Below, one piece after another: positions 35,601-45,028 of a stretch of DNA of 64,000 bases. Below the pieces are notes generated by a model. That model did no database searches and was not told the origin of the DNA. It saw only the letters and a program-made list of their open reading frames with translations. The position numbers and the translations under genes were made by a program. The DNA is from Phyto melanocephala (Eukaryota > Arthropoda > Insecta > Diptera > Rhinophoridae), in contig OW799234.1 of the NCBI GenBank assembly GCA_941918925.1, positions 92,917,978 to 92,981,977 of the forward strand, read 5' to 3'. How positions within the stretch are numbered: the stretch's first letter is position 1; every line of letters begins with the position of its first letter.

Positions 35601-37873
35601 TGTCAATTATTGCTCGACTTTTTGATCCAGCAGGCTGGTTAGGCCCAGTAGTTATCAAAGCCAAAATTTTAATGCAGCAAATGTGGCTTGATAAAATAGA
35701 TTGGGATGACCCGATAAAACCTCTGGCTCTTACTAAATGGCAATCTTTTGTGATGAAATATAATGATATCGACTCAATTAAACTTCCCCGATGGATTAAG
35801 TATACCCCAGACTGTCATATTGAGTTTCATGGTTTTTGCGACGCATCTGAGTTAGCTTATGCAGCCACAATATATGTTAGAATTAGTTTTGGTGATAAAG
35901 TTTACACAAATTTGCTCACTTGTAAAACGAAAGTGACTCCAGTGAAAAAGCCATCATTGCCACGCTTGGAATTATGTGGAGCAGTACTTTTGGCAAATTT
36001 GTTTAATAGTGTGGTTCCCAATTTAAATTTAAATACATATATTTTATATTTGTGGTCCGATTCTACAATTGTATTAGCTTGGCTTCGAAAACCACCTTGT
36101 AATTGGAAAACGTTTGTGGCAAATAGAATCGCTACTATTTTAGAAAAAGTTGGTAACAAAAATTGGTTTCATGTACCTACAAATTACAACCCTGCCGATC
36201 TAGCAACCCGGGGGCTGACTCCTTCTGAACTACGAGAAAACAAACTTTGGTGGCAAGGACCTGATTGGCTCAGGTTAGATAAATCGTTGTGGCCCCAAAC
36301 TCCGTTAGAATTTCAAACTTCGGAAGATTCAAAAAGAGTCCAAGTTAATGTTGCTCGATCGTCAGAACTAGAAGATGCACTTGACCGGTTTTCGAGTTTG
36401 CCCAGAGCTCTTCATGTGATTTCATACTTGTTTCGATTTTGTAATCTCACCCGTAAGAACCTTTATAAGGATGCTAAGTATGATTCAACGAGAATTACGG
36501 CGACAGAATTAGCCTTTGTGCGTAACCGATTGTTTTTCTTATCCCAACAACAACACTTTCTAAAGGAATTTAACTGTTTGTCGTCGAAGAAAAAACTTGA
36601 TTCTCGTAGCCCTTTATTAACCCTTTCTCCATTTCTGGACAAAAATAAAATCATTCGAGCTAACGGTCGCCTTGGTTCAACCACTCGTTTGTCCTACAAT
36701 GAAAGACACCCTATAATATTAGCGTATGGCAGTAGGTTATCACGTCTTTATGTAGAATTCGTTCATAAATTAGTTCACCATGGTGGTACCCGTTTGGTCT
36801 TGAATGTTGTTCGTCAGGAGTGCTGGATAATAAAGGTTAAAAATTTGATCAAAACAGTTGCTCACAATTGTAAAATCTGTGTTTTGCATCGTAAAAAACT
36901 TCAATCTCAGATAATGGCAGCGTTACCGCAAGAAAGAACTACGTTAAGTCGTCCCTTTTCAAATACAGGTGTCGATTTCGCTGGCCCATTTGATGTCAAA
37001 AGTTTTACTGGTCGATATTGCCGTATCACTAAAGGCTACGTGTGTCTCTTCGTTTGTTTCTCTACAAAGGCGATACATCTTGAAGCTGTTAGCGATTTGT
37101 CCACACCTGCGTTCCTTGCCGCTTTAGATCGCTTTATTGCTCGTCGTGGTTGTCCAAACAAAATTTTCTCAGATAATGGTAGAAACTTCGTTGGCGCTGC
37201 AAGACAACTTAAAATTAACTTTGAGAAACATGTGAAAGAGCTTCGAGATACTGCAGTTGAAAAATACGGTCACAGTCGGTTAGAGTGGCACTTTGTTCCA
37301 GCAGCAGCACCTCATATGGGAGGTTTGTGGGAAGCGGGTGTAAAAAGTTTTAAGACGTTATTTAAAAAGTCTACTGGCCAGCTAAAATATACTTTTGAGG
37401 AATTTTCTACTCTTTTGGCAAAAATAGAGGCGTGTCTCAATTCTCGTCCTCTTGGTCCCATGTCCGAAGATGCTTCTGATCTGTTAGCTCTCACTCCAGG
37501 GCACTTTCTGATAGGTTCTGCGTTGCTCACTCCTGCCGAACCTGAAGAACTTGATTCGCTAAGTATAACTAATCGTTGGCGCAAGGTTAAGGCAATGCAA
37601 CAGGAGATCTGCCGCCGTTGGAGGATAGAATATTTGGTCGAGTTGCATAAACGAAACAAATGGAAATTTCCGCAAAATAATTTAAAAGAAAATGATCTCG
37701 TCGTGCTTAAAAATGAACCATGTTGTCCTACTGAATGGCGTCTAGGTCGTATTGTTAAAATTTGCCCTGGTTCTGATGGAAAAGTTCGAGTCGTAGAACT
37801 AAAAACCCAGAATGGCCTTATCACACGACCGATACACAAATTAATACTTCTACCAAATCTGCAAACTGAATGA
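32678..37873 (+). CDS. BEL/Pao gag-pol polyprotein, 1731 aa
   Basis: This encodes the capsid-type Gag, protease, reverse transcriptase, RNase H and integrase of the element as one uninterrupted frame. Residues about 114-260 are a DUF1759-like gag region. Three zinc-binding motifs follow at about 333-400: CKLCKENHRISAC, CFNCLTIGHMYGDC and CSKCKRKHHTLMH. The DUF1758-type protease region has LIDPCSDESF (about 469-478) and later LLLGGDLYPFIL and FGWIVTGP. The reverse transcriptase has LRIVFNAS and the active site YVDD (about 876). The A17/RNase H region has FCDASELAYAA, WSDSTIVLAWL and NPADLATRG. The integrase has an HHCC-type zinc region (HHGG ... CKIC) and catalytic D, D, E in VDFAGP (about 1431), FSDNGRNF (about 1498) and LWEAGVK (about 1551). 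A DUF5641-like tail (WRLGRIVKICPG) ends it. The start at 32678 is the first ATG of the frame after a short leader. Confidence 0.97.
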   Translation: MSTFDKYIRAADEVISFEANLKDQDLSGYTKEAFDFEKEELGKIWEKYKKIFNECSDETVERKKEMVVVQTKHPHVRKTYIRCINIIAKAEQNIKEVVRENVNAAVPNICSSISVPPCDTGVFHGDYVSWPTFRDMFTAIYIKNTKLSPVEKLFYLFQKTDGEARDINRNIALTGENFDIAWNNLKSQYENKRVLINSQLKSLFNLAPCLQETASEIKRLQREINNCMAVLKLYKVDIVSWDPIFVFQCSSRLSECTLNLWEQSVKNKTEVPKWEELNNFLTDRYHALESVSDIIATHNVPLGGSQSVNNFNNQPNKVKQFKAHHTKVDSVQCKLCKENHRISACSKFLHMDYRNRVSTLKKFRFCFNCLTIGHMYGDCTSPNGCSKCKRKHHTLMHKDFIRKENSSQSNFVSQGENRNSSVTRIQSANIPGPSGVVQSHHTSVSKKVMLATAWVHIVSFGSYYKVRALIDPCSDESFISERIQKLLRLPTSPVSAEVTGLGGDIISRSSKLATFVIVSLFNQDVSLNVQALVVPRVTGSVPTHSFSPLTNDKLPDLNYADPKFYESSEVDLLLGGDLYPFILRDGVQHGIFESLVAQETIFGWIVTGPTPSNVSTRCVRMSHMTRVSIDDQLTKFWELEEVSRKKVLSDDDKKCEEIYRSTTTRDSEGRYVVSLPFKNNIASLGPNRHIALSQYLRNEKSLMRKPEFKTQYDEVLKEYLTLGHMEKLRGSESGPSYYLPHHGVFKPESTTTKLRIVFNASSASSSGKSLNDMLYVGPILQADLVSLILKWRFYQFVFNADIAKMYRQILVNPEHRPFQKVVFRSSADSEIEDFQLKTVTFGVNCAPYLALRTILQLADDEELRFPLGARILRECMYVDDALVGAHCISDALVARDQLIGILQTAGFELRKWTSNSKQILKNLPQEHLLNSNFLSLEDKSTTKTLGVRWNAAEDVFYFTTEKIKLKQSYTKREVLSIIARLFDPAGWLGPVVIKAKILMQQMWLDKIDWDDPIKPLALTKWQSFVMKYNDIDSIKLPRWIKYTPDCHIEFHGFCDASELAYAATIYVRISFGDKVYTNLLTCKTKVTPVKKPSLPRLELCGAVLLANLFNSVVPNLNLNTYILYLWSDSTIVLAWLRKPPCNWKTFVANRIATILEKVGNKNWFHVPTNYNPADLATRGLTPSELRENKLWWQGPDWLRLDKSLWPQTPLEFQTSEDSKRVQVNVARSSELEDALDRFSSLPRALHVISYLFRFCNLTRKNLYKDAKYDSTRITATELAFVRNRLFFLSQQQHFLKEFNCLSSKKKLDSRSPLLTLSPFLDKNKIIRANGRLGSTTRLSYNERHPIILAYGSRLSRLYVEFVHKLVHHGGTRLVLNVVRQECWIIKVKNLIKTVAHNCKICVLHRKKLQSQIMAALPQERTTLSRPFSNTGVDFAGPFDVKSFTGRYCRITKGYVCLFVCFSTKAIHLEAVSDLSTPAFLAALDRFIARRGCPNKIFSDNGRNFVGAARQLKINFEKHVKELRDTAVEKYGHSRLEWHFVPAAAPHMGGLWEAGVKSFKTLFKKSTGQLKYTFEEFSTLLAKIEACLNSRPLGPMSEDASDLLALTPGHFLIGSALLTPAEPEELDSLSITNRWRKVKAMQQEICRRWRIEYLVELHKRNKWKFPQNNLKENDLVVLKNEPCCPTEWRLGRIVKICPGSDGKVRVVELKTQNGLITRPIHKLILLPNLQTE

Positions 37874-37929
37874 CACTCACGCCTTTTTTTACATCAAGTT
37901 TTTCTATTCAACACACCTTTACCTTTTTC

Positions 37930-37931
37930 AG
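37930..37931 (+). promoter_or_regulatory. Candidate 3' splice site before the second frame
   Basis: A pyrimidine-rich run (37880-37929) ends CCTTTTTCAG, and the ATG of the second frame follows six bases later. Donor-like sites are CAG-GTAAAC at 32290/32291 and AAG-GTGCGT at 32331/32332. Splicing from either would remove gag-pol and bring the second frame near the 5' end, as retroviral env messages do. Confidence 0.5.
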
Positions 37932-37937
37932 CTCAAG

Positions 37938-38642
37938 ATGTGTGATGGATTTTTTAACCCTAATTTTTGTTGCCCATTATGCCACCGTTTCCACGCAATT
38001 CGGCAATGTTCGCGCTTCATCGTAATGGACGTGGAACAAAAGCTCCGTATCGTGGCTCAGCACTCGTTGTGCTATAATTGCTTGGCCCAGTCACACAGCA
38101 GGACAGAATGTAAAAGCATCGACCGGTGTCGCCGCTGTATGCAGGACCATAATTCCTGGCTTCATCCGGTTCCTACTGGCCGTGTGTGGGTAAAAATGAC
38201 TGCCCAAGTACGCGTAATAACCCGTCCCGGTAGAGATCCATCATGGACACGTGCCGTACTCGATCCTACAATAACAAGATCCTCAATCATGCTTAGCGAG
38301 GCAGAAGAGATGCGCTGCGTCATCAAAAGAGGACGAACCGTCATAACCGTTCTCCATGGCCATGAAGATGGATTCCGTCAGGTCGAGGTGGAATGTGTCG
38401 TGGAAAACAAGACATATGGCAAGAGTCCCGCCATGGATCTTGACCCTAAAGGGAAGTACGTCCGAAGCGGTCTATCAGCGAATCGCCACTGGTATCAGAG
38501 TAAGGAATATTTCCTCATCCTGGGGGCCGATGTGACCAGCAAAATTTTAAAGGGTCCGGCGAAAGGATACCCCGGTCAGATTTATGTACAGGAGACTTCG
38601 TTTGGTTTGGCGTACTTTGGTGAAGTAGACAAGAAACTGTAA
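37938..38642 (+). CDS. Second BEL/Pao frame: gag-like zinc knuckles plus reduced protease-like domain, 234 aa
   Basis: This frame stands where env would be in a retrovirus, but it has no signal peptide or membrane segment. It has three zinc motifs: CPLCHRFHAIRQC (12-24), CYNCLAQSHSRTEC (45-58) and CRRCMQDHNSWLH (64-76). Their residue spacings are exactly those of the three gag-pol motifs, and the linker CSRFIVMD parallels CSKFLHMD. Then RAVLDPTITRSSI (105-117) parallels RALIDPCSDESFI of the polyprotein protease, and ILGADVTSKIL and ETSFGLAYFGE near the end parallel LLGGDLYPFIL and ETIFGWIVTGP. Thus I infer a duplicated zinc-knuckle/DUF1758 module, shortened in its middle. The codons are visibly GC-richer than those of gag-pol, so it may have come from another BEL element. 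Role unknown: nucleic-acid binding is likely, protease activity uncertain. Confidence 0.85.
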   Translation: MCDGFFNPNFCCPLCHRFHAIRQCSRFIVMDVEQKLRIVAQHSLCYNCLAQSHSRTECKSIDRCRRCMQDHNSWLHPVPTGRVWVKMTAQVRVITRPGRDPSWTRAVLDPTITRSSIMLSEAEEMRCVIKRGRTVITVLHGHEDGFRQVEVECVVENKTYGKSPAMDLDPKGKYVRSGLSANRHWYQSKEYFLILGADVTSKILKGPAKGYPGQIYVQETSFGLAYFGEVDKKL

Positions 38643-38950
38643 CTTCTACCTTCTTTTTTTGTAGCCCTAAAAGACTAATAATTATTAATTATTGAATTTA
38701 ATTTGTTGCCCCTATTGAATTTACAAAGGAATTTGTTCTATGTTTATTTTTATTTCTTCTTCTAATGAATAATTAAAATACGTTATTTAATTTTAAAAAT
38801 AAAACCATTAATGAAAATGAATTGTAAAAAAATTATTAACTATTTATCAGTACCTTTAACATTTAATTGTATCTCAAATTACTATCTAAGTCTATAGAAA
38901 ATTAGAATTAGTTCATCTTATGTTGCAACATAGTTGCAAGGTGGGCTGTA
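38643..38950 (+). other. Non-coding region before the 3' LTR
   Basis: AT-rich. The short GCAAGGTGGGC before 38951 is the only purine-rich candidate for a polypurine tract and is weak. Confidence 0.4.
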
Positions 38951-39397
38951 TGTTTGCGTCTATCCGGTGTCAACACGTTCGTAGTTAAAGTTGCTCGTGT
39001 GGATGGTCGATTTACGGTTGCTCTATATGGCAATACCGTTTCTGTAGTGCGGTGAGTCGGCGCTATGAGAACGCCGTTGAGAAGTCAACCGACTCAGTTT
39101 TTACATTCTTCGTAAAACATTCGTGAGAAACAGACGCCAACAACTTTATTTTAGTGTGTAAAACAAATAAAGAAATTGAAATTATAAAATAAAATAAAGG
39201 AAAAGAAAAAAAATCTAAATATAAATTTAAATAGAAGAAAAAGAACGTGTTTTATTGAAAAGGAAAGAAGGTGCAAACTAAGAGAGAAGATAAAGGAAAA
39301 AATACAAGAAGAGAACCACAACCACCAAAAAGACGATCTACCCCAATTATTCCACCGTAGCTCCAACAGCCAAAGGGACACTTCAACCAGGTAAACA
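38951..39397 (+). repeat. 3' LTR of the BEL/Pao element
   Basis: Appears identical along its 447 bp to the 5' LTR and is followed by the target duplication AAACC. Confidence 0.95.
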
Positions 39398-39402
39398 AAA
39401 CC

Positions 39403-40475
39403 TAAAATATTTTTTATAATAACGGCAGTTTATCTTTTATAATTCTGGTTTTAACTACAGTGTATGCAATGTCAGTTTTATAGTTTTAATCAGTCTACGC
39501 ATTAGTGCTAGCAAACTATGCAGTTGGACAATTCTTGGAACTGAAATTTCTGTTTTATTATGGATATATGTATTCTGTCAGGTAGCCTTGATTCATCAGC
39601 CGATTATTTTTTTCTTCACCTTTTTTAAATTTCAGCTTACAAAGCCCATAGATAAAAGATAATCTGTCTCTTCTCTAAAAAGCATATTTAAAAAATTTTC
39701 TCCGAACTGCGTTTCACTGAAGAATAATTAAATCTTGGTTTAGACAAATAACGTACGGTCCACACCAGCCATCGATTTGATCCAACAATGAACAATTTGC
39801 TTGCGCACATGAATTTGTCTCGTGTGGACCGCTGTTGTCTATATTTTGTTCTTGTTTACACAGCGTTGTTATAACATTTGTTCGAACAACGATGTCAGAC
39901 ATCGTTTTGTTATAATTTTATTTATATTGATTTATATATGAACTTTTTCGCACTTGTAGTACATTTTTAATAAATAAAATAAAGTCACAACAAAAAAAAA
40001 GCAACAATATTGACAACGAATTGAAAATTATGATTAGACAAAACAATAACATAAACACGTTTTCTCCATATCAAACAACATGAACAAGTTTTTGTCAGTT
40101 GCTCTTGTTGTTCTAGTCTGCACAGATCGAAGGCTCGCCTAGACGTAATGCAAAAAGTTTAAAACAAAATTCATTTAAAATCGCTAAATAGCTATTACTG
40201 TGCTTAGATTCATTTCTTTTCTAACAGCTGTTTAAACAATAACCGGTTTTATTTACAATAGTATTGCAATGTTTTATTTCGTTATTTAATTCGTGACTGA
40301 AAAATGTTATAGTCTGTGTTTTATGAGTAACAAATTACATAAATAATTACTCCTATCGCTGTATTAAATACTACAACCAAAATAATTGGATAAAACTAAA
40401 TTTTTGTGCTTTAATTTAAAAGTGTGTTTAGAACCTTGGTTGTGAAATATTTAAAAAGCGCTCCTTGAAACGAAA
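39403..40475. other. Upstream region of GLOD4
   Basis: Nothing definite. No TATA box close enough to the GLOD4 ATG was convincing, and the 62-codon frame at 39714-39902 (-) has no recognisable domain. The 5' UTR and promoter of GLOD4 must lie here. Confidence 0.4.
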
Positions 40476-42455
40476 ATGTCACCAATTACCGGCCGTGCCT
40501 TGCACTATGTTTTTAAAATTGGAAATCGTTCTAAAAACTCCTTTTTCTTTCGAAATATTTTGGGTATGAAGGTAAGTCTGTTTTAAAAGATGACTAATAA
40601 ATAATACCGTGTAAAAGTTGTTTTGTGTATGTTGAGATAAATAAGGTTTTCACAAATAGTTTGTAGATAAATCTAAATGTAGTAATGTATTTCATATACT
40701 TTTTCCTTTACCCTAGGTCTTGAGGCATGAGGAATTTAAAGAAGGCTGTGAAGCTCAATGTAATGGGTGAGCTTGTTTAAAAATATTTATAAAGTTGGCC
40801 TATTTCAATGATATTTTTTGTTTTTCAGGCCTTATGACAATCGTTGGAGCAAGACAATGGTTGGTTATGGTCCCGAGTCTTCACATTTCGTATTTGAGTT
40901 GACATACAATTATGGTGTTACTAGCTATGAAATGGGTAAGTCTAATTGCTCCTGAATCCAGTTTAACTAATCTACTAAGTACCTTAGTAGTACTATTGTA
41001 CTTAAAAATTTTAATATTTCGTTTATATGCTACATATAAAATAGGAATGTACTTACTTGTTTTTGAATCAAATCCTTTTTAAATAGTACAAATAGTGTCG
41101 TCCAATGTATAGTTTATTACACAAACCTATTAATTTAACTCTAATTATATTAAAAGTAACATTTATAGAGTATTAAAATAAAACCTAGGTGTTCTTTTCT
41201 TAAAGTTGAAATTTGATGTTAAGCTTGAGGCTATTTCTTTAAAGGTATGAACGTGAAAAATCGATTAAAGTTGTTTTCGAACGTGCGAGTTTTCTTTGAA
41301 TTTTGTAAAGAGATTTTATTACAAATTGTCAAATTTTTTATCTTTATAGAATCGTAATTTGCTACTTGATTTTAAAAAGCGGCCTTTAGTAAAGATTTTA
41401 AATAATTTTTTTAAAAACTAGATTTAAATAAATATATTGTTGGTCACAAATAGAAGGGGTCTAACTCAAATAATTCGAATTTTACAGGGGAAGACAAAAA
41501 CGTGGTAAAATGGCTTGTAAAACTGTCATTTTGATACTTTTGCGTTTAATTTTTGTGTCAAGAAGTATTCGTGTAAAATGTCTTTATATCACTGAAAAAC
41601 TCAATTTCGGGCCTTTTACTTGTGACTATCGATATGTATGTACATACCTATATATGTATGTAAAAGCGAAAACTATCGAATTCTTGTTAGGCCCGAATCC
41701 TAATGTCAAACGCTCAAATAAGAATTCAAGAACAATCCCTGTATTATAAATAATATTTTTTATACAAATTTGTATTGTATTTTCCAAAACTTTCGTTGTA
41801 ATATTATTTACATATTTTAATTCCTCAAGGTAACGACTTTGCTGGCGTTGTCTTAAAATCCCAAGAATCTATTGAACGTGCATTGGCCAACAATTATCCC
41901 ATGTCCGATGTGGATGATAAAAAATTGTTAATTTCTCCTGATGGTTATAAGTTTTATATTATACCTGAATCCGAACCCAAGAACCAGGATCCAGTTGTAA
42001 ACGTTGGTCTTTTCGTCTCAAACTTGAAGCAGTCTAAGAAATACTGGCATGATTTGTTACGTATGAATCTTCTCCACGAAGATGATATATCTGTTTTACT
42101 TAAATATTCCGATAATCAGGCTGCGCTATGCCTTAAGTACAGTTCTGAAACTTTAAATCGTGCCAAGGCATATGGACGCATTGCATTTTCGGTGCCAAAA
42201 GATCAACAGCCTTACATAAATGATGTTATTACATCAGAAGCTAAGATATTAACACCGCTTATTGAATTAGATACACCAGGCAAAGAAACTGTACGTGTTA
42301 TTATATTAGCCGACCCGGATGGTCATGAAATTTGCTTTGTCGATGAGCAGGGCTTTAGTAAATTATCGACTGTGGAAGATGATGCGGACAAGATGTTGGA
42401 TAAATATATTAAAAAGGATCCATTCCAAAAAGAGCTTGACGCTACAGATCAATAA
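40476..42455 (+). CDS. GLOD4: Glyoxalase domain-containing protein 4 homologue, 292 aa, four exons
   Basis: Coding exons are 40476-40571, 40717-40766, 40829-40935 and 41830-42455. All three introns start GT and end AG, and the reading phase joins correctly (879 nt, 292 residues plus stop). The protein opens [20 protein letters not shown] and continues through [43 protein letters not shown] and GNDFAGVVL, then [43 protein letters not shown] and [13 protein letters not shown]. This matches GLOD4 of animals (about 300 residues) along the full length, with two vicinal-oxygen-chelate (glyoxalase/bleomycin-resistance) folds, roughly residues 5-125 and 135-260. The family's biochemical role is not settled. 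Introns are 145, 62 and 894 bp, typical of flies. An AATAAA overlaps the stop codon. It is the only convincing host gene here. Confidence 0.96.
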
Positions 42456-43712
42456 AAGAACTTATAAAAATTTTAAATTTTTTACGCAAAATATACTTTA
42501 TATACATAGTAATTATTACTTATACACATTTATTATATTTTTGATATTATAATTAGATATTTTGCAAGCTTTAATTCGAAAATATAATCTTCGTACTTAT
42601 CAATCTAAATATTTTAAAGAATAATTTTTTTATTTCTTATTTGCAATTCATTGAATTATTATAATTTTTCTCTACTTCTCTAACATTAACATTAAATTAC
42701 TGTCATAATTTTGCTGTTAAAAATTGGTAAGGAAATATTGAAATCTTTCATTACTATTAGTTTTTTTTCACGTTTTTAAATACACATGTATGTATGTGTT
42801 TGCAAAAATGTTCATAATATTTCGATCGATGAAACACTTAAACATTTCTCTAATTATAAAAATTATGTAATTACAGATAATTGTTCTTCAATTATTAATT
42901 TTTCTTAATACCCTTCACCTCTTGTGCCCAAGTATATATATAGTTTTCATATTTCGATTTTTATAACTTTAAAAGAAAAAAAACTTTAAAGATTGAAATG
43001 AGTTCAGGCTTTTTATGTAGCATTAAATTCATTATTTTCAACCATAGCTTACAGCGAAGATGTTTTATATTTTTATATTGACATTTCTAAAATATTATTA
43101 TATTATATGAAGACTTTTTTTTATAAATTTTCAATTAAAACATTTTATTTATTCTCGTTTAATAGTTTCTTCTGATTGTTTTTATTGATAAACTCTATAA
43201 AAAAATAATTATGTATAAATATTTCGTTTTGTATAAAAATAGTTTATTGAACGATTCCCTAAGTACTTTATATTAAAATCATAAATTTAATAAACCCTTT
43301 TGGAAGATTATTTTTGTATATATTAATTGTATTGTGCATATAAAAGAAATTCAATCTTTTATTTTGTGGTTTAAAACAAGGTATGAATGCATGATTTAAC
43401 TTAATATTTTTTCTGACATTTGTTTTGAGCGAATTTGTGGTATTTTTTTATCTGTTTTACTTCGTTTTGTTCATTCACTTAACTACTAATGCAATTGTTT
43501 TACTATGGTTGGGCTGTTTATATTTTAACATTATCTAGAGTTTATTAACTTAGTACAAAAAAAAAATATTCATCATGTCTTATTCAATTGCATGCTCGTT
43601 AGATGTTTGTTAGAAATAAAAAAAATGTGTTTGCATGTACCTTATATAAAATGTTTTTGAGATCGGGTAATCAAATATTTTCAGTAGATGCATACATAAG
43701 TCCATGCACTTA
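42456..43712. other. GLOD4 3' region and AT-rich intergenic DNA
   Basis: A short stretch at 42908-42955 (AATACCCTTCACCTCTTGTG ... GTATATATATAG) looks like a decayed family B Helentron end in reverse orientation. Otherwise nothing was recognised. Confidence 0.4.
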
Positions 43713-45028
43713 CAGTGGTGGTCAAAACATTTGAAACTGAGAACACAAGTTGCTTTCATTATTATTTTTTTAATTACTCATTATTAAGAACTTATAATCA
43801 TTGGTTTTGTTCGTCATTCAGAGAAAAAAAAAACTAATTTTTTATTTTATTTATTTATTAAAATTTATTATTTTATCAATATCGTTAATAGAGTTATGAG
43901 AATTTTTACAAATAGTATTACAACAAATAACATCTGGCTAATTAAATAAACAAACTACTCATATCACAGTTTAAATGAAAAGTTTTCCATAAAAAACCTC
44001 GTATCAACTTAGAAATTATAACAAATTTTAAAACAATTACTAAAATGTGACTTTTAAACAAAAGACCCTCAGTGGTTGTTCAACAAATTTCTTATTATTT
44101 CAAAATTTGGCCTTCTGCATTTTGCATTAAATGACAGAATAAGTTTCCTTCTCAATGAATTAAACATTTTGAAGTCAAAGTTTCTATGTAGAAGATAAGT
44201 GGGATATCTAAAGGGTATATTGTGTGTTATTTTCAAATGTTTGTAGTGAATAATTTGCAATTTTTCCATATCACTTATAGCAGTCTTTTGGGACCAGACT
44301 TGACAACTATAGGTCATAATGCAAGTCTTTCGACTATAACAAGAAGAGCTCGAGATTAGGGTATTATAAGTTACAGATGCATCCCAAAACCGTATGTGTC
44401 AGAAAAGAACTGTAAAGCTCGTCTCAGCTTTGCTTGAACCCACTAAAATTGAACTCCACAGCATGGTAAAATGTGTTATGGTCGGACGAGTCCCAATATA
44501 CTTTCCGAGGATCAGATGAAATATAAATCGTTTGACGACCTCCAGGTGAAAGGTTTGATCTAAGATATACAACAGCCACAGTTTAGCAAAGAAGGGGAAA
44601 TATAATGGTGTGGGGAAGTTTCTCGGGACAAGGGATCTCCTAAGCTCTCTTATTCTTCCATACGTTTAATGGAAAATGACTATTTCTTGGACATTTTATC
44701 ACGATAATTATCCCATGCACACGGCTAGGGATGTTTAATCCATTTTATGTATGGGCCACAGCAATCTTCCGATCTCAACCCGATTGAGAGATTGGATGAT
44801 TGCAAAACGTAATATGGAAAAAAGTGAATTCCAAAATTAAGAAGCAGTTAAATTACATTTCAAATGATTATATGTATTGTTAATAGTTATTCAAGAATAA
44901 TTTTCGTTTTTTTGTTATAAAAAAAGAACAGAATAAAATAAAAACAACCTGCTTCAGGTGTTTTAATTTAAAAAAATAAACGTTTAGTTGAAATGTGATA
45001 TCAGTTGCAAGTCTTTTGGCCACCACTG
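43713..45028 (+). mobile_element. Decayed Tc1-like transposon, interrupted by a non-LTR fragment
   Basis: TIRs CAGTGGTGGTCAAAACATTT and (minus strand) CAGTGGTGGCCAAAAGACTT match over about 28 bp with five differences, and TA flanks each end. On the plus strand from about 44380 decayed frames read WSDESQYTFRGSD (first catalytic Asp), RPPGERFDLRYTTATV and MVWGSFSGQG, in Tc1-family order. The second Asp region and the SQPD-NPIE type stretch follow (about 44700-44800) with frameshifts. The N-terminal part is displaced or lost where the non-LTR fragment sits. It cannot encode a transposase. Confidence 0.8.
43836..44360 (-). pseudogene. Jockey-like non-LTR retrotransposon 3' fragment inside the Tc1 element
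   Basis: On the minus strand the open frame 44317-44069 reads MTYSCQVWSQKTAISDMEKL, then LQIIHYKHLKITHN and LLHRNFDFKMFNSL, typical of the last part of jockey-type reverse transcriptases. An AT-rich 3' UTR follows, ending near 43836 in an AAATAAAT-type tail. Only the 3' end was inserted, as usual for 5'-truncated copies. A related fragment is at 60528-60830. Confidence 0.75.

Larger units (their letters stand above)
31851..39397 (+). mobile_element. Complete BEL/Pao LTR retrotransposon
   Basis: Two 447-bp direct LTRs (31851-32297 and 38951-39397) that start TG and end CA enclose a 1731-codon gag-pol frame and a second 234-codon frame. The 5-bp target duplication AAACC is perfect (31846-31850 and 39398-39402). 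Comparing the two LTRs block by block I see no difference, which means insertion was recent. Domain order gag, protease, reverse transcriptase, RNase H, integrase, with the YVDD active site and the Pao-type A17 region, assigns it to BEL/Pao rather than Gypsy or Copia. Total length is 7547 bp. Confidence 0.97.

Noticed and set aside
36000..36159. Antisense frames in the BEL pol region as possible regulatory antisense genes
   Set aside because: No signal beyond open frame; typical shadow frames of a long coding region.
37312..37839. 175-codon open frame on the minus strand
   Set aside because: Lies fully inside the integrase end of the BEL gag-pol frame and reads as an antisense shadow.
40936..41829. 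79-codon frame in GLOD4 intron 3 (41510-41749) as an extra exon
   Set aside because: The intron has proper GT and AG ends, phase is correct without it, and the translation has no similarity to GLOD4.
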